A DNA stretch of 64,000 nucleotides from positions 62,001 through 126,000 of the forward strand of contig JAHJCU010000003.1 in the NCBI GenBank assembly GCA_018812925.1. Reading direction: 5' to 3'. How positions within the stretch are numbered: position 1 is the first letter of the stretch; each line of letters opens with the position of its first letter. This DNA is from Candidatus Omnitrophota bacterium (GTDB lineage: Bacteria > CAIJMQ01). A program made the translations under genes and the position numbers. The notes below the pieces were generated by a model. It saw only the letters and a program-made list of their open reading frames with translations, searched no databases and was not told where the DNA came from. Shown here piece after piece: positions 7,752 to 15,503 of this stretch.

Positions 7752-8105
7752 ATGGAAAACACAATATGGGGTATCGAGAAAGCAAAATATAACCAAATGG
7801 CTAATAGTCATTCCAAAGCCAATATCTTCCTGTGGCTTATTTCGGGGGTTATCTATAATATTTATCAGACAAACCTAATAAGTTTTTCTACACTTCTTCT
7901 TATTATTCCGGGAATATTTGTAATATCATATGCTTCAATTCCAACCTTTTGGGTAGAAGTCAAAAAACATCAAATTGTGCCAAAGACAAACAATATTTTG
8001 GTGCTAACACTATTTACCATTTGGTATTTAATAGATATAGTATATCCAGTGATATTAAGTATTGGATATATTTTGCTAATTGAATACATTTTAAAATTTT
8101 TTTAG
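7752..8105 (+). CDS. small integral membrane protein, unknown
   Basis: 117 residues, not recognised. It has three or four predicted membrane helices: roughly 24-42, 44-62 and 82-112. The N-terminal soluble segment is MENTIWGIEKAKYNQMA. It begins 27 bases after queE, but with the next two genes it looks like an accessory block that separates queE from queF. Confidence 0.55.
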   Translation: MENTIWGIEKAKYNQMANSHSKANIFLWLISGVIYNIYQTNLISFSTLLLIIPGIFVISYASIPTFWVEVKKHQIVPKTNNILVLTLFTIWYLIDIVYPVILSIGYILLIEYILKFF

Positions 8106-8180
8106 TGTGCTCATCAAGATTACCTTCGGCGACTTCAGACACACGCATTCTATTAGGCGAAATGTTGCTAGAGGACATAT

Positions 8181-8972
8181 ATGAAAGAAGAACCCCCTAA
8201 AAGAAAACCTTCAAAATACAATAGTGACTATTTTGAAAAAGTTGAAAAAGCTTTTGATAAACCATTCGAAACTGCAAAAACAATAAATGAGATACAGTTT
8301 GCTTTATCTCTAAATCCTGAATTTAGAGGAGCACAAGATGTTGGATGGTGCACAGCTTCCGAAACATTTGTTGCATTTGACGAATACTTAGATTTTATTA
8401 ATAAAATGGAGCAAAGCAGAATGAGAATTAGAATCGCTTTGTCTTTTTATTGTCATCTATCAGAAGCTAGTGGATTCTATGAAATTCCGAAAAATATGTT
8501 GCGTGTAATTGATGGTTCAAATTATAGTATGTGGCCATTTCAAGATATTGTGAAAAAACATAACGATACTGGGAAAATCATAACACCAAATAGTAATAAA
8601 ATTATGAGGAATATAATTGGCCATGCTGAAGCTATAGGTATGCATGAAGTAGCTGAAGTATTTAAGGAGGCTTTTGATTCTGATATTAGAAATGCATATT
8701 CACATGCTGACTATATAATATGGGGAGATGGTTTACGTATCCGTTTCAGAAATGGAGGATATCCAAAGGAAATTTCTTGGGAGGATTTCTCTGATATATT
8801 TGATAGAGGAATAAATTTCTTCAATATTTTAAAAGCTAAAGTTGATGAATGTTTAAGAACATATCACCCAGCGAAAACAATTGATGGCCAATTAAATAAT
8901 GAACCGAAAGGAAAGTGGAAGATAGAATATGATCCAAGAAGTGGGGGGTTTTCAATATCGACACATTCTTAG
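8181..8972 (+). CDS. HEPN-like hypothetical protein
   Basis: 263 residues, family not recognised. The mainly helical sequence contains DIRNAYSHADYIIW (near residue 170), which fits the R-x4-6-H signature of HEPN domains (here RNAYSH). Many HEPN proteins are metal-independent RNases in toxin-antitoxin, abortive-infection or CRISPR systems, or are non-catalytic RNA binders. No adjacent nucleotidyltransferase (MNT) is seen; the next gene is an unrelated helical protein. Defence function is inference from the motif and from the accessory location within the que genes. Confidence 0.5.
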   Translation: MKEEPPKRKPSKYNSDYFEKVEKAFDKPFETAKTINEIQFALSLNPEFRGAQDVGWCTASETFVAFDEYLDFINKMEQSRMRIRIALSFYCHLSEASGFYEIPKNMLRVIDGSNYSMWPFQDIVKKHNDTGKIITPNSNKIMRNIIGHAEAIGMHEVAEVFKEAFDSDIRNAYSHADYIIWGDGLRIRFRNGGYPKEISWEDFSDIFDRGINFFNILKAKVDECLRTYHPAKTIDGQLNNEPKGKWKIEYDPRSGGFSISTHS

Positions 8973-9021
8973 TTGCGATCCTAGTTTTTAAGGAGAAGCA
9001 AGAAATAAGCAGGAGGCTGTT

Positions 9022-9570
9022 ATGTCTAAAGAAAATTTCTATACAGATAAAATATTTAAGATGGTAGAGGATGGTATGGCATTAGTAACGCCTTGGGGAA
9101 TTCTAGATTCTGCTGACAAAGATTTTCTTTCTTTTGAATTGGCGTTCTTTTATTTTTTTGTATACGATTATAAGATATTTAGCAAATTAGATAATAAATT
9201 AAGAGCAAGAATACTAAATAAGTTTCTAGAGAAGATTCAAGCAAGCAGACCTAGTGATTTTAAAGATGTAAAGGATGTCGATAAATATTATAAGAAACGG
9301 ATTTTTTCTTACTTTAAGATAATACAAGAAACACAAAAGATGGGTGAGTTTGGGACTAGATGCGCAGACTATATAAACACTCTTATTACTTTTTCTGAAA
9401 AGAATAATGTGTTTACTGGACACACTGTGGAACAGGCAGAAAAGGAGCTTAAACCCCAAATTGAACCGAATAAATATACGGAAGAGTTAAAGGTATTACT
9501 TACAGTGTCAAGTTCTCCTTTAATGATTAATGGAATTGACCCTACCGAGATACCAAGAGATGATTTTTAG
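9022..9570 (+). CDS. hypothetical helical protein
   Basis: 182 residues, not recognised. Predicted mostly alpha-helical, Lys/Phe-rich, with an aromatic patch (ELAFFYFFVYDYKIF near 34-48) and no signal peptide or clear catalytic motif. It lies 49 bases downstream of the HEPN-like gene behind AGGAGG, so the two could be a functional pair. Base composition is AT-rich like its neighbours. Confidence 0.5.
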   Translation: MSKENFYTDKIFKMVEDGMALVTPWGILDSADKDFLSFELAFFYFFVYDYKIFSKLDNKLRARILNKFLEKIQASRPSDFKDVKDVDKYYKKRIFSYFKIIQETQKMGEFGTRCADYINTLITFSEKNNVFTGHTVEQAEKELKPQIEPNKYTEELKVLLTVSSSPLMINGIDPTEIPRDDF

Positions 9571-9670
9571 ATTTTTATGTTGTTGAAACTGGGACAGGCA
9601 TCATCGCATTAATTTTAAATCCATTTATATTTTCTTGTAGTAAAAAATAGAAAATGTTAAGATAAAATCA

Positions 9671-10078
9671 ATGGATAAAAACAGAATAAAAGGGCTGAAA
9701 CTGCTTGGCAAGAAGAAGGTTAAGTTCCCTTCTTCTCCCGAAAAAGCGGTTCTTGAGGTATTTGATAATGCTTATCCGAAGAGGGATTATTGGATAGAGT
9801 TTGTTTGTCCGGAGTTTACATCTATATGCCCTGTAACAAGTCAGCCGGATTTTGGTAAAATAACCATCCAGTATGTTCCCGATAAAAAGTGTATAGAATC
9901 AAAATCTTTAAAGTTTTTTATGTTTTCGTTTCGTAATTATGGAAGTTTTGCGGAAGACATAGTCAATACAGTGTTAGATAGGGTAGTTAAGGCGTGCAAG
10001 CCAAGAAAAGCAAAGGTTATAGGAGAATTTGTCCCAAGAGGCGGTATTTCTATTAAGATAGAGGCGGAATATCCTTAA
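9671..10078 (+). CDS. queF: NADPH-dependent 7-cyano-7-deazaguanine reductase, short type
   Basis: 135 residues, the length of type I (unimodular) QueF. Diagnostic stretches are FVCPEFTSICPVTSQPDFG, with the catalytic Cys in the SICP motif, then ESKSLKFFMFSFRNYGSFAE with the substrate-binding ESKSLK and the NADPH-binding region. It reduces preQ0 to preQ1. QueD and queE are upstream, while queC is at 28.9 kb, so the pathway is split over two loci. Confidence 0.94.
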   Translation: MDKNRIKGLKLLGKKKVKFPSSPEKAVLEVFDNAYPKRDYWIEFVCPEFTSICPVTSQPDFGKITIQYVPDKKCIESKSLKFFMFSFRNYGSFAEDIVNTVLDRVVKACKPRKAKVIGEFVPRGGISIKIEAEYP

Positions 10079-10081
10079 CTT

Positions 10082-10109
10082 AGTGAAGAGTGATCAGTGA
10101 TAAGTGGTC
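10082..10109. repeat. four-unit degenerate heptamer array
   Basis: Four 7-base units AGTGAAG, AGTGATC, AGTGATA and AGTGGTC lie directly after the queF stop and before the dCMP deaminase ATG at 10124. Same period as other arrays in the window, different unit. Confidence 0.6.
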
Positions 10110-10123
10110 AGAATAAAAAGAAA

Positions 10124-10648
10124 ATGAAAATAAAAAGACCTGATTGGGATGAATATTTTTTGAATATTGCAAAAGCGGTTTCAAGAAGAGGCACTTGTAT
10201 TAGAAGAAGATTTGGTGCTGTAATTGTAAAAAACAATGTTCATATAAGTGATGGATATGTAGGTGCGCCGCGAAATACTCCTAATTGTGTAGATATTGAT
10301 TACTGCCTAAGAGATAGATTGAAAATTCCTTCAGGACTTCTTTATGAGTTATGCAGAAGCGTTCATGCCGAGGAGAATTCCATAATAAATGCTGCTCGAA
10401 ACGGGATATCTGTAGTGGGAGCAAAACTATATCTATACGGAGAAGATATTGCAACAGGCAAGATATATCCTGTGCCTCCGTGCTGGAGGTGCAAAAAAGC
10501 TATAATTAACGCTGGAATAGTCAATGTCTATGTTAAAGAAGAGAAGGGCAAAAAGTTGTATAAAGTTAGCAAGTGGATAAAAGAGATGAAAAAAGACCCC
10601 GATTTTTACCTCAAAGACCAATATCAGAGAATAAAAAAACTCGCCTAA
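10124..10648 (+). CDS. dCMP deaminase family protein
   Basis: 174 residues from the ATG at 10124 (MKIKRPDWDEYF). It has the cytidine/deoxycytidylate deaminase zinc site: HAEENSIINAA (His ligand and catalytic Glu) and PPCWRCKKAI (PCxxC). GAPRNTPNC and DYC upstream give the additional Cys positions seen in ComEB/dCMP deaminases. It supplies dUMP for thymidylate synthesis. Its position next to nrdR-nrdD is consistent with a nucleotide-metabolism neighbourhood. An upstream GTG at 10097 lies in the heptamer repeat and is unlikely to be the start. Confidence 0.88.
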   Translation: MKIKRPDWDEYFLNIAKAVSRRGTCIRRRFGAVIVKNNVHISDGYVGAPRNTPNCVDIDYCLRDRLKIPSGLLYELCRSVHAEENSIINAARNGISVVGAKLYLYGEDIATGKIYPVPPCWRCKKAIINAGIVNVYVKEEKGKKLYKVSKWIKEMKKDPDFYLKDQYQRIKKLA

Positions 10649-10679
10649 AAATTTCCCCAAAAAAAACTTTTTAAAGCTG

Positions 10680-10707
10680 TTGACAATACTATCTATTGGG
10701 CTATAAT
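10680..10707 (+). promoter_or_regulatory. sigma70 promoter of nrdR-nrdD
   Basis: TTGACA (10680-10685) and TATAAT (10702-10707), both perfect consensus, with a 16-base spacer. Transcription would start near 10714, about 65 bases before nrdR. Confidence 0.75.
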
Positions 10708-10719
10708 GCTCTTGCAACT

Positions 10720-10735
10720 ACAACATATATTGTTT
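10720..10735. promoter_or_regulatory. candidate NrdR box
   Basis: ACAACATATATTGTTT, a near-palindrome resembling the NrdR consensus ACAcwATATATwGTGT. It overlaps the predicted start region of the nrdR-nrdD promoter. A weaker dyad (CAATACTATCTATTG, 10684-10698) lies between -35 and -10. Tandem boxes are usual for NrdR, but the spacing here is a little wider than typical. Confidence 0.55.
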
Positions 10736-10780
10736 TGGAGCTATCTGAAACTAGACGCATAAAGCGAATTTAATTTAATT

Positions 10781-11248
10781 ATGAAGTGTCCTTATTGTGG
10801 TGATGTGGTAAATAAAGTAATTGATTCTCGTCTTACGACTAATTCTTTGTCCATAAGACGCAGGAGAAAATGTCTTAAATGCAGCAGGCGTTTTACAACC
10901 TATGAGAGAATTGAAAGTGTTCCTTTTATGGTCATCAAAAAAGACGGAAGAAGAGAACCATTCAAAAGAGAAAAATTATTGAGCGGATTGATTAGGTCGT
11001 TCGAAAAAAGGCCGGTTAGCACTGCGGATATCGAGAATTTGGTCGAAGAAACAGAAAAGGAGGTGAAGGAAAAGTTCTATGATGAGGTCTCGTCGGAGAA
11101 AATAGGAGAAATTGTTATGCGTAGCCTGAGGAAAATGGACGATATTGCTTATGTAAGATTTGCTTCTGTTTATAGACAGTTCACCGACGTAGATGATTTT
11201 TTAAAAGAAGTTAAGCAATTTTCTCACACCAAAAGAAGGAGGAAATAA
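10781..11248 (+). CDS. nrdR: transcriptional repressor NrdR
   Basis: 155 residues. The N-terminal zinc ribbon MKCPYCGDVVNKVIDSR with CLKC (residues 3-34) is followed by an ATP-cone domain (VIKKDGRREPFKREKLLSGL). NrdR binds (d)ATP and represses ribonucleotide reductase genes. It is immediately upstream of nrdD (2-base gap) and carries a candidate box in its own promoter, implying autoregulation of the operon. Confidence 0.96.
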   Translation: MKCPYCGDVVNKVIDSRLTTNSLSIRRRRKCLKCSRRFTTYERIESVPFMVIKKDGRREPFKREKLLSGLIRSFEKRPVSTADIENLVEETEKEVKEKFYDEVSSEKIGEIVMRSLRKMDDIAYVRFASVYRQFTDVDDFLKEVKQFSHTKRRRK

Positions 11249-11250
11249 AT

Positions 11251-13683
11251 ATGGAGAAATTGATAGACAAATGCCAGATCAAGCAGTTCACAATAGAAAA
11301 AGTGAGAAAAAGAGATGGGAGGGTCGTTTCTTTTGATAAATCCAAGATTGCAGATGCAATATTTAAAGCTGCTGAATCTGTTGGTGGTGAAGACAGGTTT
11401 TTAGCCGACCAGTTGGCGAAAGTAGTAGAGTTCTATATTGGGAAAAAAGGCGTAGATGTTCCGGAGATAGAAGAGATTCAAGATGCAGTCGAAAAAGTCC
11501 TTATTGAGACAGGACATGCTAAAACAGCAAAAACATTCATACTTTATAGAGATTGGCGGACACGAGTAAGAAATACTATGAAAGTCAGCAAGCAGGCAAA
11601 ATCTTCTAATATTTCGTCCACGGATTTTGCTTTGATGGTATCAACCAGTCAAATGGCTGATATTCTTCCATGGGATAAGAAAAAAATCAGTGACGCACTA
11701 ATAAAAGAATGTGATATTTCTCCTTCCATTGCAAGCACAATTGCTTCAAGTGTTGAAGAGAAAATTATGCGCAGCGAACTTAAAAATATTTCGACTATTC
11801 TAATAAGAGAATTGGTTGACAATGAACTTTTAGTAAGAGGATACAGTAAGCATCTCAAACGGGAGAAACTGTTGGGGATGTCTATGTTCAATCTTGAAAA
11901 TATAGTTTTTTCCAAATCCAATGAAAATTCTAATATTGCCGCTAATAATCCCGAAGCGGTAAATTTGGAAATTGCAGAAAATACTTTAAAGCAATATTCC
12001 TTGGAAAAACTTTTTTCTACTGAAGTTTCCCAAGCTCATTTAAAGGGCATTATCCATATTCATGATTTAGGTTATCCCATTAGAGTTTACTGCTCTTCTC
12101 ATTCCATTGAATACATAAAAAAATACGGTCTTGAATTAAATAATCTTGACACCTCTTCTTTCCCTGCTTCTCATGCCCGCACATTGACCGGACATTTGAA
12201 CACTTTTCTTGCTTCCATGCAGGCTTATTATGCAGGCGCTTTGGGGGTTGGATATATAAATATTCTTTATGCTCCTTATCTTGTGGGCATGAGCGATAAA
12301 CAGCTCAAACAAGAGGCGCAGTATTTAATATTTTCATGCTCACAGAATGCTTTTTCAAGAGGCGGACAGACATTATTTTTAGATTTTAATCTTCATACCG
12401 GTGTCCCGAGTTATCTTGCAGATGTTCCTGCTATTGGTCCGGGAGGTAAATATACAGGGAAAACATACAAAGATTACGAAAAAGAAACACAAAGATTTTG
12501 CAAAGCGTTGATGGATGTATGGAGGGAAGGCGACTGCTATGGGCATGTGTTTGCTTTTCCTAAGATGGACTTACACATTAATAATGATACTTTCAGCGAC
12601 TCGGCACAACATGAGCTTTTTGAGTATGCTTGCCAGGTTGCGTCAGAAAATGGCTCGCCATACTTTGTCTTTGATAGAGATGAGGTTACAATTGCTCAAT
12701 GTTGTCGTCTAAGAACGAAGATTGATAGAACGAAAGTTGATGATGAGTATTTAATAAAACATCCCGAGAGCATGAGGTTTTGCGGATTTCAGAATGTTAC
12801 AATTAATCTTCCGCAGGCTTCTTATCGCGCTGGAAAAGGCAATTTTGAAGGGGTGTTGAAAGAAATAGAAAAAGCCATAAAGCTGGCAATGAAAGCTCAT
12901 ATTCAGAAAAAGAAATTTATTTCAAAATTGATGTCTGCGCCACATATGCCTTTATGGCAGATAGGCAAGACTGCAAAGGATGATAAGCCTTATGTTGATT
13001 TGGAAAAATCAACATATATTATAGGAATACTCGGACTTAACGAATGTGTTCAACACTTAACTGGAAAAGAACTTCACGAAGACGACGAGACATATAAGTT
13101 GGGTCTTAAAATTATCGCATGGATGAATTTAAAAGCCAAAGAGATGGGGAAGGAACATGACCTAAAGGTTGCTTTGGAAGAATCCCCTGCAGAATCGGCG
13201 GCAAGGCGACTTGCAAGAATCGATTTACGAGAGTTTCCGGTTTCAAAAGAAGTAATAAAGGGAGATATAGAGAACGAAGAATACTATTATACGAATTCTA
13301 TTCATTTCAGAGCAGACGCGCCAATTTCACTTGTGGAAAGAATAGAGAAGCAAAGTCGTTTTCATCCTTTAATTGAATCGGGGGCGATATTACATGCTTT
13401 TATTGGCGAACAAAAACCGTCCAAGGAAAGTGTTATGAATCTTATAGATAAAACATTCCATAACACTCAAGCAGCCCAGATTGCTATTTCTCCCGAGTTT
13501 ACCATGTGTAACGGTTGTTATCGTTCAGTAAGGGGGTTGAAAGATTCCTGCAGTTATTGTGGAAGCTCAAACGTATATGGAATAACTCGTATTGTCGGTT
13601 ATTTTTCTCGCGTAAATAATTGGAATAAATCTAAAATAGGAGAACTAAAAGATAGGAAAAAAGGCAATTACAGGATAGGATAA
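11251..13683 (+). CDS. nrdD: anaerobic (class III) ribonucleoside-triphosphate reductase
   Basis: 810 residues. An N-terminal ATP cone (VRKRDGRVVSFDKSKIADAI, about 18-110) gives allosteric control. The body is a glycyl-radical enzyme fold. The C-terminus has a zinc site CNGC...CSYC (about 749-770) and the glycyl-radical loop RIVGYFSR (Gly near 780). It reduces NTPs to dNTPs without oxygen. No nrdG activase is nearby, but a small CPKC redoxin gene follows, a context associated with thioredoxin/NrdH-dependent NrdD variants rather than the formate-dependent type. Confidence 0.95.
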   Translation: MEKLIDKCQIKQFTIEKVRKRDGRVVSFDKSKIADAIFKAAESVGGEDRFLADQLAKVVEFYIGKKGVDVPEIEEIQDAVEKVLIETGHAKTAKTFILYRDWRTRVRNTMKVSKQAKSSNISSTDFALMVSTSQMADILPWDKKKISDALIKECDISPSIASTIASSVEEKIMRSELKNISTILIRELVDNELLVRGYSKHLKREKLLGMSMFNLENIVFSKSNENSNIAANNPEAVNLEIAENTLKQYSLEKLFSTEVSQAHLKGIIHIHDLGYPIRVYCSSHSIEYIKKYGLELNNLDTSSFPASHARTLTGHLNTFLASMQAYYAGALGVGYINILYAPYLVGMSDKQLKQEAQYLIFSCSQNAFSRGGQTLFLDFNLHTGVPSYLADVPAIGPGGKYTGKTYKDYEKETQRFCKALMDVWREGDCYGHVFAFPKMDLHINNDTFSDSAQHELFEYACQVASENGSPYFVFDRDEVTIAQCCRLRTKIDRTKVDDEYLIKHPESMRFCGFQNVTINLPQASYRAGKGNFEGVLKEIEKAIKLAMKAHIQKKKFISKLMSAPHMPLWQIGKTAKDDKPYVDLEKSTYIIGILGLNECVQHLTGKELHEDDETYKLGLKIIAWMNLKAKEMGKEHDLKVALEESPAESAARRLARIDLREFPVSKEVIKGDIENEEYYYTNSIHFRADAPISLVERIEKQSRFHPLIESGAILHAFIGEQKPSKESVMNLIDKTFHNTQAAQIAISPEFTMCNGCYRSVRGLKDSCSYCGSSNVYGITRIVGYFSRVNNWNKSKIGELKDRKKGNYRIG

Positions 13684-13688
13684 TAATT

Positions 13689-13727
13689 CCGCCTGCTTGC
13701 TCCGATGTTACGTCGGAGCGGACAGGT
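13689..13727. repeat. GC-rich palindrome (family P)
   Basis: Inverted repeat CCTGCTTGCTCCGA (13692-13705) with TCGGAGCGGACAGG (13713-13726), between nrdD and the redoxin gene. It lacks a following T-run, so it is not an obvious terminator; it belongs to the dispersed palindrome family. Confidence 0.65.
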
Positions 13728-13798
13728 CTCCGGGTACAGTTTCACAACGGGAATCGGAGGGTTGGAACAAAACTAATAAACATACAAAGGAGAAACAA

Positions 13799-14032
13799 AT
13801 GGATATCAAATTATTTTTACGAAACGATGGTTGTCCAAAATGTGAAGAATTAAAAAGTGAACTCGGAGAACATCTTCAAAAAATTCCTGTATTTTTTGTG
13901 GATACTTTGGATGGACTGACAGAAGCCACATATAACAATGTTTTGACTACTCCCACATTAATTCACGAAGGAAATCATGTGATGGAATTGGAAGAAATAA
14001 AGAAAATAATCGGCGAAGAAACAGACGACTAA
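13799..14032 (+). CDS. glutaredoxin/NrdH-like redoxin
   Basis: 77 residues starting MDIKLFLRNDGCPKCEELK. The CPKC dithiol motif lies at residues 12-15, and TTPTLIHEG supplies the cis-Pro of the thioredoxin fold (TPT). An AAAGGAG ribosome site lies before the ATG. Its position right after nrdD suggests that it delivers electrons to the reductase. The longer reading frame upstream is only the palindrome region. Confidence 0.8.
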   Translation: MDIKLFLRNDGCPKCEELKSELGEHLQKIPVFFVDTLDGLTEATYNNVLTTPTLIHEGNHVMELEEIKKIIGEETDD

Positions 14033-14042
14033 TAAGAGATTG

Positions 14043-14073
14043 CCCTGCAATAATGCTTGTTATTATTGCGGGG
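14043..14073. terminator. hairpin between convergent nrdD operon and cca
   Basis: Stem CCCTGCAATAAT (14043-14054) pairs with ATTATTGCGGGG (14062-14073), 12 base pairs with one wobble and a 7-base loop, followed by TTTACTTTTT on the plus strand. It ends one base before the cca stop codon and can serve the plus-strand operon. Confidence 0.7.
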
Positions 14074-14074
14074 T

Positions 14075-15427
14075 TTACTTTTTGGTATTTTTAAGAAATT
14101 TGGAAGCAGACTGGAAATAAATCTTTTTGTCTGCGTCTTGAGGCAGGCGTCCTTCTATTACCTCGTTCATTACGAAATCCTTAATTTTTCCTATCATTGG
14201 TCCCGCAGAAAGATCAAACTGTTTCATAATGTCGTTTCCGGAAATCGGACATTTTAATTCTTTTATGGATGTTAAATCTTTAATTCTTTCTCCCAACTCA
14301 TCAAGTGTCTTGATTTTTTCTCTTACCTTTTCTTTTCTGTACGAAGTTATATCGCAACGAGATAACATAAGAACTTTATCAAGTCGATGTCCCATATCTT
14401 TTATAAATCTTCGCACGGCGGAATCTGTCCATTCCCGCGTATAAAGATTGGCACGCATATGTTTTGCTATTAAAAAAGATATATCTTCTTTAAGTTCCTT
14501 TGGAAACTTCAGACGCGAGAGGATAGAGTAAGCCATCTTTGAGCCTAGTTCCTCGTGTCTGTAAAAATGAATCTCGTTTTTTTCTACTGCTTTTACATAC
14601 GGTTTTGCAATATCGTGTAATAATGTTGCCCATCTCAAAGTTTCGTCTTTGGGCGTATTTTCAACTACTTTTAAAGTATGCAGCCATACATCTTTATGGT
14701 GATGGTCGCTTTCTTGATGTAAGTTTTTTAGCGGATACAATTCCGGTACGAAAAAATTCAAAACCTTTGCGTTCATCATATCTATTAACGCTTTTATGAC
14801 AAAATCTCCGAGTAAGAGTTTATTCATTTCTGCTCGAATTCTCTCTTCGGAAATATACATTATTCTAAACGCATTTTTTTCGATTGATTTATAGGTCGTG
14901 TTTTCTATTTTGAACCCTAGTTGGGATTGAAAACGAAACGCTCTTAAAATTCTTAAAGGGTCATCCTGAAAAGACTCATCCGGATGAGAAGGCGTACGTA
15001 TTATTTTTTCCGAAAGATCTTTGGCTCCGTTATATATATCTATGATTTTTCCTTCGGGAGAGATTGCAAGCGTATTAATGGTAAAATCTCTTCGTTTAAG
15101 ATCTTCCTCAAAACTTGTGCCGAATTCTACCGCAGGTTTTCTATTTCGAGGACGATATGTTTCTTTTTTTCTGTAAGTTGTTATATGTAGCTCTTTGCCG
15201 TCGATGATAGCTCCAACAGTGCCAAAAGCTATCCCCACGGGAAAGTTTTTAATCTTATTCTTATTCAGTATTTCTCTTGTCTTTTGTGGTGGGAAAGAAG
15301 TGGCAAAATCAAAATCTGTTAATTCTTTATTCATAAGCATATCTCTAACAGAACCGCCTACGAGAAAAATTTCCCCTTTTTCTTTTTTGAATATCTCGTA
15401 TATTTTTTTGAATATCCCCATTTCCAT
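14075..15427 (-). CDS. cca: CCA tRNA nucleotidyltransferase / poly(A) polymerase family with HD domain
   Basis: About 450 residues. The nucleotidyltransferase core has LVGGSVRDMLM and DFDFATS (the DxD metal site), then RRDFTINTLAI and DPLRILRAFRFQSQLGF. A C-terminal HD domain carries RWATLLHDIAKP. It adds or repairs the 3' CCA of tRNAs; the tRNA genes in this window lack an encoded CCA, so the enzyme is needed. The ATG at 15427 is preceded closely by a minus-strand TATAAT (15441-15436), suggesting a leaderless or very short leader mRNA. Confidence 0.92.
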   Translation of the reverse strand: MEMGIFKKIYEIFKKEKGEIFLVGGSVRDMLMNKELTDFDFATSFPPQKTREILNKNKIKNFPVGIAFGTVGAIIDGKELHITTYRKKETYRPRNRKPAVEFGTSFEEDLKRRDFTINTLAISPEGKIIDIYNGAKDLSEKIIRTPSHPDESFQDDPLRILRAFRFQSQLGFKIENTTYKSIEKNAFRIMYISEERIRAEMNKLLLGDFVIKALIDMMNAKVLNFFVPELYPLKNLHQESDHHHKDVWLHTLKVVENTPKDETLRWATLLHDIAKPYVKAVEKNEIHFYRHEELGSKMAYSILSRLKFPKELKEDISFLIAKHMRANLYTREWTDSAVRRFIKDMGHRLDKVLMLSRCDITSYRKEKVREKIKTLDELGERIKDLTSIKELKCPISGNDIMKQFDLSAGPMIGKIKDFVMNEVIEGRLPQDADKKIYFQSASKFLKNTKK

Positions 15428-15503
15428 AATGGGCAATTATAGCACAGCTTATAGATTGTGGTATAATGACTACACATTATTAAAAATTCAAGATTAAAGA
15501 CAT

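Noticed and set aside
8106-8180. Possible integron-type attC site before the HEPN-like gene (TTAGGCGAAATGTTG-like)
   Set aside because: The pairing boxes RYYYAAC/GTTRRRY could not be found in the right arrangement, and no integrase is present.
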